5,332 bases of DNA from JAZGHN01 sp964496725 (GCA_964496725.1 CAZCAS010000082.1:1-5332), one strand, 5' to 3'. Counted from the stretch's first letter, positions 1-5,332 are shown. Program-made: numbers and translations. The notes: a model not told the origin generated them from the letters alone.

Positions 1-1
1 G

Positions 2-229
2 ATTAGGGATGATGGTTTATCAACCAAGGGAGGATATTGGCTGGTAAAGGTTGTAGATAAGGATGAGAATAGAAAGATCGAGGATACTGATAGGGAGTTC
101 TTGAAGGCAGCGGCCTTGGACAAGTGGGTTTCTTCGTTGTGGGATAACCCCGAGAATAAAGTCGAGGATTATCTGGATAGTGCGAAAAAAGCATGGGCGA
201 GAGACAAGGCCGGGGGGAGTATTACATAA
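2..229 (+). CDS. C-terminal fragment of a probable SurA/PpiC-like peptidyl-prolyl isomerase (5' end outside window)
   Basis: An open frame enters from the left edge and runs 75 codons to a TAA at 227-229. There is no start in the window, so this is the tail of a longer gene. The tail opens with a glycine-aromatic strand (KGGYWLVKV, residues 9-17 of the fragment), which resembles the last strand of parvulin-type rotamase domains. A charged, helical stretch follows with tryptophans at residues 42, 47 and 65 (WVSSLW, KKAW). This arrangement resembles the C-termini of SurA-N/PpiC-like foldases of Dehalococcoidia, which are typically secreted or membrane-anchored and assist protein folding outside the membrane. 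That the frame is coding is well supported by its acidic/lysine-rich composition and the tight 16-base gap to hom. The family name is a memory-based resemblance, because no catalytic core is visible here. It could instead be the end of another exported protein. Confidence 0.6.
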   Translation: MRDDGLSTKGGYWLVKVVDKDENRKIEDTDREFLKAAALDKWVSSLWDNPENKVEDYLDSAKKAWARDKAGGSIT

Positions 230-233
230 TACT
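218..233. promoter_or_regulatory. Perfect 7-bp dyad over the stop codon upstream of hom
   Basis: AGTATTACATAATACT is a perfect inverted repeat of AGTATTA/TAATACT around a central CA. It covers the TAA stop (227-229) of the upstream gene and ends one base before the GGAG ribosome binding site of hom (234-237). As RNA it could fold into a 6-bp stem with a 4-base loop. As DNA it is the kind of symmetric site a dimeric regulator could bind. The arms are AT-rich and the stem would be weak. Short palindromes of this size are expected by chance a few times in a window of this length, so function is unproven. Confidence 0.3.
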
Positions 234-248
234 GGAGCTAGGGCGATG
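234..248 (+). promoter_or_regulatory. Ribosome binding site and ATG that fix the hom start
   Basis: GGAG at 234-237 lies eight bases before the ATG at 246-248. The frame can be extended upstream to a GTG at 180, but that would add 22 residues without family resemblance and would overlap the preceding gene by 50 bases. The ATG at 246 puts the Rossmann strand (SIGVGVIGLG) right at the N-terminus, as is usual for homoserine dehydrogenases. Confidence 0.75.
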
Positions 249-1547
249 AAGAAACAGAGTATTGGCGTTGGTGTAATAGGGTTAGGGGTGATTGCTGGCC
301 AGGTTGCCAGGGTCTTGATAGAGAAGGCGGATGCTTTGGCCGAAGAGATTGGTTGTCCTCTCATTCTACGGAAGGTGAAAGTGCTGCCACAGGATTTATC
401 CAAGCCGCAGGCGCAGGCTATGGACTCTCAGCTTTTTACTACTGATGCTGACGAGTTCTTTGCCACCCCGGATATAGATATAGTCGTTGAAGCCATAGGG
501 GGTGAGAGCCCCGCTGTGGAGTATTTATCCAGGGCGCTCTCTGATGGCAAGCATGTGGTTACCTCTAATAAAGAGCTGATTGCTAAGCATGGGGCAGAGC
601 TGATGGCTTTAGCTCAGCAGCATAAGGTAGAGTTGTATTATGAAGCCGCTGTGGGTGGTGGCATACCTATTATTGGCCCCTTTCAGCATGACCTGCTGGC
701 CAATGAGATAAGAGGCATCTACGCCATAATAAATGGGACTACTAACTTTATCCTCACCAGGATGGCTAGAGACGGTATAGATTTCCCCTCAGCCCTCAAG
801 CGAGCTCAGGAGTTGGGCTATGCTGAAGCGAATCCCCGAGATGACATAGAGGGGATAGATTCTTCTTATAAACTGGCTATTCTTTCCTCTCTAGCCTTTC
901 ACACTCGGGTTCGCCCTGATGATATTCATCGTGAGGGGATTTCACGGATTGGTAGTCGTGATTTCCAGTATGCCCGTGAGCTTGGTTTTGCCATAAAGCT
1001 TTTGGCCATAGCTAAGCAGGGTGATGCTGCTATTGAAGTGAGGGTTCATCCCGTCTTTATCCCTGAAGACTCTCTGCTGGCTAAGGTTGACGGTGTTTAT
1101 AATGCTATCCTGGTTGAAGGCGACCTCGTAGGCAAGGTGCTTTTCTTTGGTGAAGGGGCTGGCCCTCTGGCTACCAGCAGTGCTGTCGTGGCTAATATTA
1201 TAGCAGCGGCGAAGGACATTATTCTCGGCGTCGGTGGCAGAGCCGGATGGAGATTAGAGTCTGGTATGCGTATCAGGCCCATGGCTGAGATTGAGACGCG
1301 GTACTATCTCAGAGTCAATGTTGCTGACCGTCCTGGAGTTCTAGCCCAGATTTCCAAGATTCTGGGCGACCATCAAATCAGCATATCTTCGGTCATTCAG
1401 AAACTGACTGACGCTGTAGCCCAGACTGCCGAGCTTGTTATCATGACCCATCCTGCTCAGGAAAAGGCGATGCAGCAAGCTCTTGATGAAGTGAGGTCCC
1501 TCCCTGTGGTTAATGAGATAAGCAATTTTATCCGGGTTGAGGCTTGA
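246..1547 (+). CDS. hom: Homoserine dehydrogenase with C-terminal ACT domain
   Basis: This cytosolic enzyme reduces aspartate 4-semialdehyde to homoserine with NAD(P)H, at the branch toward threonine and methionine. From the ATG at 246 the product is 433 residues, normal for the ACT-containing bacterial type. The N-terminal Rossmann fold shows a glycine-rich loop (GVIGLGVIAG, about 9-18). The VTSNKELIA segment carries the expected catalytic lysine (K109), and EAAVGGGIPI (133-142) and the family signature INGTTNFIL (162-170) follow. The catalytic pair in EGIDSSYKL is D205 and K209. The common AEADP motif reads AEANP here (193-197). Residues about 353-431 form an ACT domain (YYLRVNVADRPGVLAQIS), which in this family usually mediates feedback inhibition by threonine; that control is inferred. 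thrC follows 14 bases after the TGA stop if it starts at 1562. No own promoter was recognised, so it is probably cotranscribed with the upstream gene. Confidence 0.96.
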   Translation: MKKQSIGVGVIGLGVIAGQVARVLIEKADALAEEIGCPLILRKVKVLPQDLSKPQAQAMDSQLFTTDADEFFATPDIDIVVEAIGGESPAVEYLSRALSDGKHVVTSNKELIAKHGAELMALAQQHKVELYYEAAVGGGIPIIGPFQHDLLANEIRGIYAIINGTTNFILTRMARDGIDFPSALKRAQELGYAEANPRDDIEGIDSSYKLAILSSLAFHTRVRPDDIHREGISRIGSRDFQYARELGFAIKLLAIAKQGDAAIEVRVHPVFIPEDSLLAKVDGVYNAILVEGDLVGKVLFFGEGAGPLATSSAVVANIIAAAKDIILGVGGRAGWRLESGMRIRPMAEIETRYYLRVNVADRPGVLAQISKILGDHQISISSVIQKLTDAVAQTAELVIMTHPAQEKAMQQALDEVRSLPVVNEISNFIRVEA

Positions 1548-1550
1548 GCG

Positions 1551-1564
1551 AAGGAATGATGATG
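1551..1564 (+). promoter_or_regulatory. Ribosome binding site with alternative thrC starts
   Basis: AAGGA at 1551-1555 is followed by three ATG codons in a row at 1556, 1559 and 1562. Only the last has a normal spacing (six bases), so 1562 is preferred. A TTG at 1544 in the same frame overlaps the hom stop as TTGA and would add six residues. It has no comparable ribosome binding site, and the added residues look unlike threonine synthase N-termini. Confidence 0.6.
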
Positions 1565-2614
1565 AAACCCGGAGTATTGGCCAGGTATAAAGAGTTCCTT
1601 CCAGTTACATCCCGAACGCCCCTGTTCTCCATGGGTGAGGGGGATACCCCTCTGGTCAGGTGTGGCAGGCTGGAGGAGGAGATTGGATGTGGGGAGCTAT
1701 ATTTTAAGTTTGAAGGGTGCAATCCTACCGGCTCATTTAAGGATAGGGGCATGGTGGTTGCCATAGCCAAAGCATTAGAAGAAGGCAGCAAGGCTGTGAT
1801 ATGTGCCTCAACGGGCAATACCAGTGCCTCTGCGGCTGCTTATGCTGCTTATTGCGGGCTCGATGTTATCATTGTTGTACCTAAGGCCAAGATTGCTCTG
1901 GGGAAGTTGGCTCAAGCGATCGTCTATAAAGCTAAGATAGTGAGCATCGATGGCAATTTTGACCAGGCTCTAAATATAGTAAGAAGTCTCACTCAGAAAT
2001 ATCCTATCACTCTGGTTAACTCGCTTAATCCAAATCGCATAGAGGGGCAAAAAACGGCTGCCTTTGAAGTTGTTGATGCTTTAGGCAAGGCTCCGGACTA
2101 CCTTTTTATCCCCGTAGGCAACGCTGGTAATATTACCGCTTACTGGAAGGGTTTTGTAGAATATTATGAAAAAGGGAGGGTGGGGAGTAAACCTAAGATG
2201 ATGGGATTTCAGGCTGAAGGTGCTGCTCCTATCGTCCGCGGTGCTCCTGTTGAGGAACCGGAGACTGTGGCTTCGGCGATACGAATAGGCAATCCGGCTA
2301 GCTGGCAGAGGGCTGTGGCCGCTCGGGATGATTCTGGGGGGATCATTGGTATGGTTAGCGATGAGGAGATTCTAGCTGCTCAGAGCCTTATGGCTGCTAA
2401 GGGTGGCATCTTTGGCGAACCAGCCTCGGCTGCTTCCTTAGCTGGTCTTATTAAACTTTCCGGTCAGGGGATGGATTTTTCGCAAAAAAAGGTGGTTTGT
2501 GTAGTGACCGGGACCGGGCTTAAGGATACTGATACTGCCTTGAAAAATGCCGAGCCTTTTCTTGAGCTTCCGGCTGATTTAACAACTGTAGAGCAAGCTT
2601 TAGGCTGGAGCTAA
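1562..2614 (+). CDS. thrC: Threonine synthase (PLP-dependent)
   Basis: This cytosolic enzyme converts O-phospho-L-homoserine to L-threonine and phosphate, the last step of threonine synthesis. It is about 350 residues from the ATG at 1562, the length of the short bacterial threonine synthases. GEGDTPL near residue 25 is the usual N-terminal substrate-loop motif. NPTGSFKDRG contains the lysine expected to bind pyridoxal phosphate (K60). ASTGNTSASAAAYAA is the helix-cap motif near the cofactor ring, and PVGNAGN is the glycine-rich loop that grips the PLP phosphate. The C-terminal EPASAAS and VVTGTGLKD segments complete the fold-type II pattern and separate it from threonine dehydratase. It sits between hom and folE with 13 bases to folE. 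The homoserine kinase that makes its substrate is not adjacent. Start alternatives at 1544, 1556 and 1559 change only a few residues. Confidence 0.95.
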   Translation: MKPGVLARYKEFLPVTSRTPLFSMGEGDTPLVRCGRLEEEIGCGELYFKFEGCNPTGSFKDRGMVVAIAKALEEGSKAVICASTGNTSASAAAYAAYCGLDVIIVVPKAKIALGKLAQAIVYKAKIVSIDGNFDQALNIVRSLTQKYPITLVNSLNPNRIEGQKTAAFEVVDALGKAPDYLFIPVGNAGNITAYWKGFVEYYEKGRVGSKPKMMGFQAEGAAPIVRGAPVEEPETVASAIRIGNPASWQRAVAARDDSGGIIGMVSDEEILAAQSLMAAKGGIFGEPASAASLAGLIKLSGQGMDFSQKKVVCVVTGTGLKDTDTALKNAEPFLELPADLTTVEQALGWS

Positions 2615-2615
2615 A

Positions 2616-2630
2616 AGGAGGTATGAAGTG
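2616..2630 (+). promoter_or_regulatory. Strong ribosome binding site for the GTG start of folE
   Basis: AGGAGGT at 2616-2622 is close to a full match to the 16S anti-Shine-Dalgarno and lies five bases before the GTG at 2628-2630. An ATG at 2623 is closer but is followed in its own frame by AAG and then a TGA, so it opens only a two-codon frame. The GTG is therefore the start. This is the strongest ribosome binding site seen on the plus strand. Confidence 0.8.
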
Positions 2631-3197
2631 ATCGACCAGGATAAAATCAAAAGAGCGGTGGCTTCTATTATCGAGGCTATTGGGGATGACCCCAAAAGAG
2701 AAGGCTTAGTGGGTACGCCGACACGTGTAGCTGAAATGTATGCCGAGCTTTTTGGGGGACTTGCCCAGGACCCCAAAAAGGAGCTGGCGGTGGTTTATGA
2801 GGAGGGGCATCGGGAGATGGTGGTGGTGAGGGGCATACCCTTCTATTCTATGTGTGAGCATCACCTTTTGCCCTTTTATGGCACGGCTCATATAGGTTAT
2901 ATCCCTGATATTAGTGGGCGTGTTGTGGGCATTAGTAAATTAGCCAGGGTGGTGGAGATAGTTGCCAGACGCCCCCAGATTCAGGAGAGGATGACTACTG
3001 AGATTGCTGATGCTATTATGGGTGGGCTCAATCCTGCTGGGGTAGCAGTGGTTGTCCAGGCTGAACACCTGTGTATGATTATGAGGGGCATTAAAAAGTT
3101 GGGAAGCAATATTATTAGTTCAGCCATCAGGGGTACATTTCGTACTCATCCAGAGAGCAGGGCTGAGTTCTTCTCCCTGATACAGGGCAACAAGTGA
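2628..3197 (+). CDS. folE: GTP cyclohydrolase I (type IA)
   Basis: This enzyme opens and rearranges GTP to 7,8-dihydroneopterin triphosphate, the first step of tetrahydrofolate (and pterin) synthesis; the family acts as a cytosolic homodecamer. The 189-residue length is normal. The zinc and catalytic motif SMCEHH places C76 and H79 as metal ligands and H78 in the active site. The third ligand is C149 in AEHLCMIMRG, where H147 is the expected catalytic histidine. GISKLAR (101-107) matches the GTP-triphosphate-binding segment, and R153 in MRG is also conserved. The N-terminal GDDPKREGLVGTPTRVAEMY is the standard first-helix motif. The intact Cys-Cys-His set marks the zinc-dependent FolE rather than the FolE2 (type IB) family. 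It follows thrC by 13 bases and is the last plus-strand gene. A link between folate and threonine synthesis is not obvious beyond shared transcription. Confidence 0.96.
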   Translation: MIDQDKIKRAVASIIEAIGDDPKREGLVGTPTRVAEMYAELFGGLAQDPKKELAVVYEEGHREMVVVRGIPFYSMCEHHLLPFYGTAHIGYIPDISGRVVGISKLARVVEIVARRPQIQERMTTEIADAIMGGLNPAGVAVVVQAEHLCMIMRGIKKLGSNIISSAIRGTFRTHPESRAEFFSLIQGNK

Positions 3198-3206
3198 ATA
3201 CAATCT
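3198..3206. other. Nine-base convergent gap between folE and yjbQ
   Basis: The folE TGA (3195-3197) and the yjbQ TAG (minus strand, 3209-3207) are separated by only nine bases. The nearest hairpin is CCCTG-ATA-CAGGG at 3175-3187 inside the end of folE, a 5-bp stem without a T-run on either strand. No intrinsic terminator is recognisable for either block, so the two transcripts may overlap at their 3' ends. Confidence 0.6.
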
Positions 3207-3623
3207 CTACTCGCCTATGATTTGCGCTGTGACCTGCCTCGACCTCGGGCGATTGTCAAAGTCTACCAAGATTATCTGTTGCCATGTACCCAGGCTTAAC
3301 TTTTTCTCATTGAAAGGGATTACTAAAGAGGCACCGAGTAGCGAGGCGCGAACATGTGAGTATCCATTGCCATCACCCCAGCGGCGGTCATGGCTGTAGG
3401 TGATATTTTTAGGGACGTTTCGTCCCCACATCTCTTGGAAGTCAGAAATCAGACCAGGCTCGTACTCAATGGTGGATATTCCGGCGGTTGAACCTTTTAT
3501 AAATAGGGTCACTGTTCCATTTTTTATCCCGGCTTGAGCGACCTGCTCTTCCACCTGAGATGTGATGTCAATAATGTCAAATTCCCCCTTAGTTTCAAGG
3601 CTAATTATCTTGGTGACTACCAT
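3207..3623 (-). CDS. YjbQ/UPF0047 family protein (putative secondary thiamine-phosphate synthase-like)
   Basis: The product is 138 residues from the ATG at 3623, matching the family's usual 130-140. Family hallmarks are visible: the GSTAGISTIEYEPGL segment (44-58), the HDRRWGDGNGYSH stretch (78-90) with its conserved Asp, Asn and His residues, HVRASLLGASLVIPF (90-104), and the signature LGTWQQIILVDFD (111-123). Databases often call these proteins secondary thiamine-phosphate synthases, because some members can substitute weakly for ThiE; the physiological reaction is not settled. The strand usually written HTTA in the family reads GSTA here, so this belongs to a variant subfamily. An upstream ATG at 3662 exists in frame, but it would overlap pyrK by 17 bases and would lie upstream of the obvious ribosome binding site. 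It is last in the carB-pyrK block, 22 bases after pyrK. A soluble cytosolic trimer is expected from the family. Confidence 0.88.
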   Translation of the reverse strand: MVVTKIISLETKGEFDIIDITSQVEEQVAQAGIKNGTVTLFIKGSTAGISTIEYEPGLISDFQEMWGRNVPKNITYSHDRRWGDGNGYSHVRASLLGASLVIPFNEKKLSLGTWQQIILVDFDNRPRSRQVTAQIIGE

Positions 3624-3628
3624 GATTA

Positions 3629-3652
3629 TTATTAACCTCCTCTTGTTAATAA
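3629..3652 (-). promoter_or_regulatory. Hairpin displaying the yjbQ ribosome binding site at the pyrK stop
   Basis: Read on the minus strand, TTATTAAC and GTTAATAA form perfect 8-bp arms around the 8-base loop AAGAGGAG. The loop holds most of the yjbQ ribosome binding site (GAGGAGG, 3636-3642), and the 5' arm contains the pyrK TAA stop (3646-3648). The ribosome binding site is 12 bases from the ATG at 3623, longer than usual, and the 3' arm occupies much of that space. A ribosome finishing pyrK would melt the stem, so it could couple the two genes. As DNA it could instead be an operator-like dyad. The structure is seen in the sequence; any role is inference, and an AT-rich 8-bp stem can arise by chance in a window this size. 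Confidence 0.4.
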
Positions 3653-4455
3653 GGTAGTTCATTCCAGAGGATGGTATCCAAGTCGAATATCGGCCCGTCT
3701 TTACATACCTGCTTCAGTCCGTTTTTTGTCTTCACCGTGCACCCGTAGCAGACTCCGAAGCCGCATCCCATTCTTACTTCCATGGAAATCTGGACAGGCT
3801 TTCCTTCAAGTTTAAGCTCCTTCTTTCGCAGCGTCAAATCACGGTACATTTCAACGGGCCCACAGGCGAAGACCTGGTCCGCCCTATCAGCAAATTCCGG
3901 CAGAAGTTCTGTTACCCTGCCTTTCTTCCCCACAGTACCATCTTCAGTAGCCGTAGCTAGCTCTATTTTTGGGGGAAGGAGAATGTCGGGATACCGGTGC
4001 TCACTTGGCGTGCCACGGAGTAGAGTCACCGAGCACCTCTTGCTTAAGGCTTCTTGAGCGAGGAAGTACAGAGGGGCAATGCCAATGCCTCCAGCCACTA
4101 ATAGCAAGTTATGTGAGGCAGGGTGAATAGAATAGCCGTTACCTAATGGGCCAAGTAGTCTCACAGTATCACCCGTTTGACGCTGGGACAGCCAGCCTGT
4201 GCCCTTACCATCTGCCCAGACATTGAAGAAAAGGGCAATACTCTCATCATTTACTTGGTGAATACTAAACGGGCGTGGTAAAACACAGTCTTCCCCGCAG
4301 CGCACCATAACAAATTGTCCTGGCTTAGCTTCTTGGGCAATTTCTGGGCAGTTTAACCAGATAAGCTGGACACTTAATATATTTTGGCCAGAACGGTGCG
4401 TAATCCCTGGTAAAATCCGGTGGTTATCAATGACGGTGGCTATAACCTGTTTCAA
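3646..4455 (-). CDS. pyrK: Dihydroorotate dehydrogenase B, electron transfer subunit PyrK
   Basis: PyrK passes electrons from dihydroorotate oxidation (in the PyrD subunit) through a [2Fe-2S] cluster and FAD to NAD+, in pyrimidine synthesis. The product is 269 residues, close to the family norm. The N-terminal FAD barrel carries the RPFSI motif (61-65) and the GPLGNGY segment (102-108). The NAD-binding half shows AGGIGIAP (121-128) and CGPVEMY (198-204), as in ferredoxin-NADP reductase-like proteins. The C-terminal iron-sulfur segment has cysteines 231, 236, 239 and 251, spaced C-x4-C-x2-C-x11-C, which is the PyrK pattern. The start is TTG at 4455; no ATG or GTG follows early in the frame. 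Its first bases overlap the carB stop as TTGA, suggesting translational coupling. pyrD would be expected as neighbour but is not downstream. A related sulfhydrogenase gamma-type reductase is the main alternative; the pyrimidine neighbour favours PyrK. Confidence 0.92.
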   Translation of the reverse strand: MKQVIATVIDNHRILPGITHRSGQNILSVQLIWLNCPEIAQEAKPGQFVMVRCGEDCVLPRPFSIHQVNDESIALFFNVWADGKGTGWLSQRQTGDTVRLLGPLGNGYSIHPASHNLLLVAGGIGIAPLYFLAQEALSKRCSVTLLRGTPSEHRYPDILLPPKIELATATEDGTVGKKGRVTELLPEFADRADQVFACGPVEMYRDLTLRKKELKLEGKPVQISMEVRMGCGFGVCYGCTVKTKNGLKQVCKDGPIFDLDTILWNELPY

Positions 4456-4467
4456 GTGGACTCCCTT
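4452..4467 (-). promoter_or_regulatory. TTGA stop/start overlap and ribosome binding site of pyrK
   Basis: On the minus strand AAGGGAG (4467-4461) lies five bases before a TTG at 4455-4453. The last three bases of TTGA (4454-4452) are the carB stop TGA. This is the TTG version of the common ATGA coupling and supports the rare TTG start, since the ribosome ending carB is placed directly on it. Confidence 0.7.
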
Positions 4468-5332
4468 CTACGATACACTGGCAGGGGCTGAATGCTATAA
4501 ATCTGGTTCCCGTTTACCAGCGCTTCTGCTGTTGCTCGAGCTGTGTCAAGAGAAGTAAAGCAGGGGATGTGTTTCTCTGTAACTGCCCGGCGGATATGGA
4601 AGCCGTCTCTCAGCGGGATGCGGCCCCCCGTGATGGTATTGACTACGCCGCTTACTGTGCCATCGTTGATAATGTCGACCACATTGGGATGGCCCTCACT
4701 TAATTTCTTACTGATCATTTTTACTGGAAGCCCGGCAGCCTCAATCATAGCTGCTGTGCCCTCGGTGGCATAGAGTTTGTAGCCTACTGATGCGAACTTC
4801 CTGATTATATCCAGTGCTTCAGCCTTATCCCTGTCGGCAATGCTGAAAAGTATCGCCCCCTTGGGTTTTAGCGTCAGTCCGGCAGCAAGCAGAGCCTTGG
4901 CCAGGGCGGCATCAAAGGTATAGTCAATTCCCATCACCTCCCCCGTGGATTTCATCTCTGGGCCAAGGTAGGTATCAACACCAGCCAGTTTGGACATAGA
5001 GAAGACCGGGGCTTTGATGGCAACCAGATTCTGTCTTTCCCACAGTCCGGTCTCATACCCCTGTTCCTTCAGGCTCGTACCGAGCATAACTTTGGTTGCT
5101 ACCTTTACCATGGGCACGCCGGTAACCTTGGAGATAAAGGGAATGGTACGGCTTGCCCGCGGATTGACTTCGAGGACATAGACTGATGACCCTCGCTCAC
5201 CACCGGGCATGATAACGAACTGGATGTTCATTAGACCTTTGACTTGAAGACCCAGTCCTATCCTGACGGTGTAGTCCATAATAGTTTCCACCTCCGGCTC
5301 GGTCAGTTTTACCCCGGGATAGACAGCCATGG
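4452..5332 (-). CDS. carB: Carbamoyl-phosphate synthase large subunit, C-terminal quarter (5' end outside window)
   Basis: CarB makes carbamoyl phosphate from bicarbonate, two ATP and ammonia delivered by CarA, for pyrimidine and arginine synthesis. The window holds about 293 C-terminal residues of a protein that is normally near 1,070; the frame is open at the right edge, and the first Met seen (5330) is internal. The first part is the end of the second ATP-grasp domain. LEVNPRASRT (53-62 of the fragment) provides the metal- and ATP-binding Glu and Asn, and STGEVMGID (128-136) ends the synthetase core. From about residue 158 a methylglyoxal synthase-like regulatory domain follows. Its ATEGTA (188-193), ISKKLSEG (206-213) and VNTITGG (230-236) motifs match the positions that bind UMP or IMP in the E. 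coli enzyme, so nucleotide feedback control is likely. carB leads directly into pyrK through a 4-base overlap, which places it in a pyrimidine operon. carA is presumably upstream, outside the window. Confidence 0.96.
   Translation of the reverse strand, partial: MAVYPGVKLTEPEVETIMDYTVRIGLGLQVKGLMNIQFVIMPGGERGSSVYVLEVNPRASRTIPFISKVTGVPMVKVATKVMLGTSLKEQGYETGLWERQNLVAIKAPVFSMSKLAGVDTYLGPEMKSTGEVMGIDYTFDAALAKALLAAGLTLKPKGAILFSIADRDKAEALDIIRKFASVGYKLYATEGTAAMIEAAGLPVKMISKKLSEGHPNVVDIINDGTVSGVVNTITGGRIPLRDGFHIRRAVTEKHIPCFTSLDTARATAEALVNGNQIYSIQPLPVYRRREST

Noticed and set aside
116..147. Possible promoter (TTGGAC with a GGATAA-like box) ahead of hom
   Set aside because: The spacing is about 20 bases and the second box is a poor match. 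It lies inside coding sequence, and I cannot distinguish it from chance.
180..245. GTG at 180 as the start of homoserine dehydrogenase
   Set aside because: It would overlap the upstream gene by 50 bases and add a 22-residue leader unlike the family, while the ATG at 246 has a well-spaced GGAG.
20..403. Minus-strand open frame of 127 codons opposite the start of hom
   Set aside because: It crosses both the foldase tail and the hom start on the other strand, has no ribosome binding site I can see, and its proline- and serine-rich product resembles no family. It is a shadow of real coding on the plus strand.
2599..2615. TTTAG/CTAAA inverted repeat over the thrC stop
   Set aside because: The arms are only 5 bp and AT-rich, which is expected by chance; it is too weak to list beside the two longer dyads.
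3175..3187. CCCTG-ATA-CAGGG hairpin as an intrinsic terminator for folE or yjbQ
   Set aside because: The stem is only five pairs, it is inside the folE coding region, and no T-run follows on either strand.
3782..4057. Plus-strand open frame of 91 codons inside pyrK
   Set aside because: It lies wholly opposite well-conserved PyrK motifs, including the CGP segment, and has no family resemblance; it is a shadow frame.
1..5332. Defence system, mobile element, CRISPR, riboswitch or other novel cassette
   Set aside because: Every stretch is accounted for by recognisable core metabolic genes with tight spacing. I see no transposase, tandem spaced repeats, tRNA, or structured leader of riboswitch size.

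Overview
The window carries seven genes in two operon-like blocks that face each other. The mix suggests an anaerobic or subsurface member of the Chloroflexota, most like the Dehalococcoidia. The hints are a SurA/PpiC-like tail ahead of an ACT-domain homoserine dehydrogenase, a GSTA-type YjbQ protein, and a PyrK-type dihydroorotate dehydrogenase subunit, with balanced base composition. This placement is an inference from protein resemblance, not a search result.

Plus-strand block (2-3197): the C-terminal end of a probable peptidyl-prolyl isomerase/foldase, then homoserine dehydrogenase (hom), threonine synthase (thrC) and GTP cyclohydrolase I (folE). The gaps are only 13-16 bases and each of hom, thrC and folE has its own ribosome binding site, so the block probably reads as one transcript begun upstream of the window. 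hom and thrC supply two of the three steps from aspartate semialdehyde to threonine. The kinase between them (thrB) is not in the window. folE starts the folate/pterin pathway.

Minus-strand block (5332-3207): the C-terminal quarter of carbamoyl-phosphate synthase large subunit (carB), then pyrK, whose TTG start overlaps the carB stop, then a YjbQ-family (UPF0047) gene. carB and pyrK belong to de novo pyrimidine synthesis; the role of the YjbQ protein there is open. The usual PyrK partner, pyrD, does not follow it.

The two blocks converge at 3198-3206 with only nine bases between stop codons and no recognisable terminator. No stretch over 300 bases lacks a gene. I saw no RNA gene, mobile element, CRISPR array or defence-like cassette. 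This is core metabolism, and I do not see an undescribed system. The items most worth a second look are two small perfect dyads that sit at gene junctions over stop codons and ribosome binding sites (218-233 and 3629-3652), and the company kept by yjbQ and folE.
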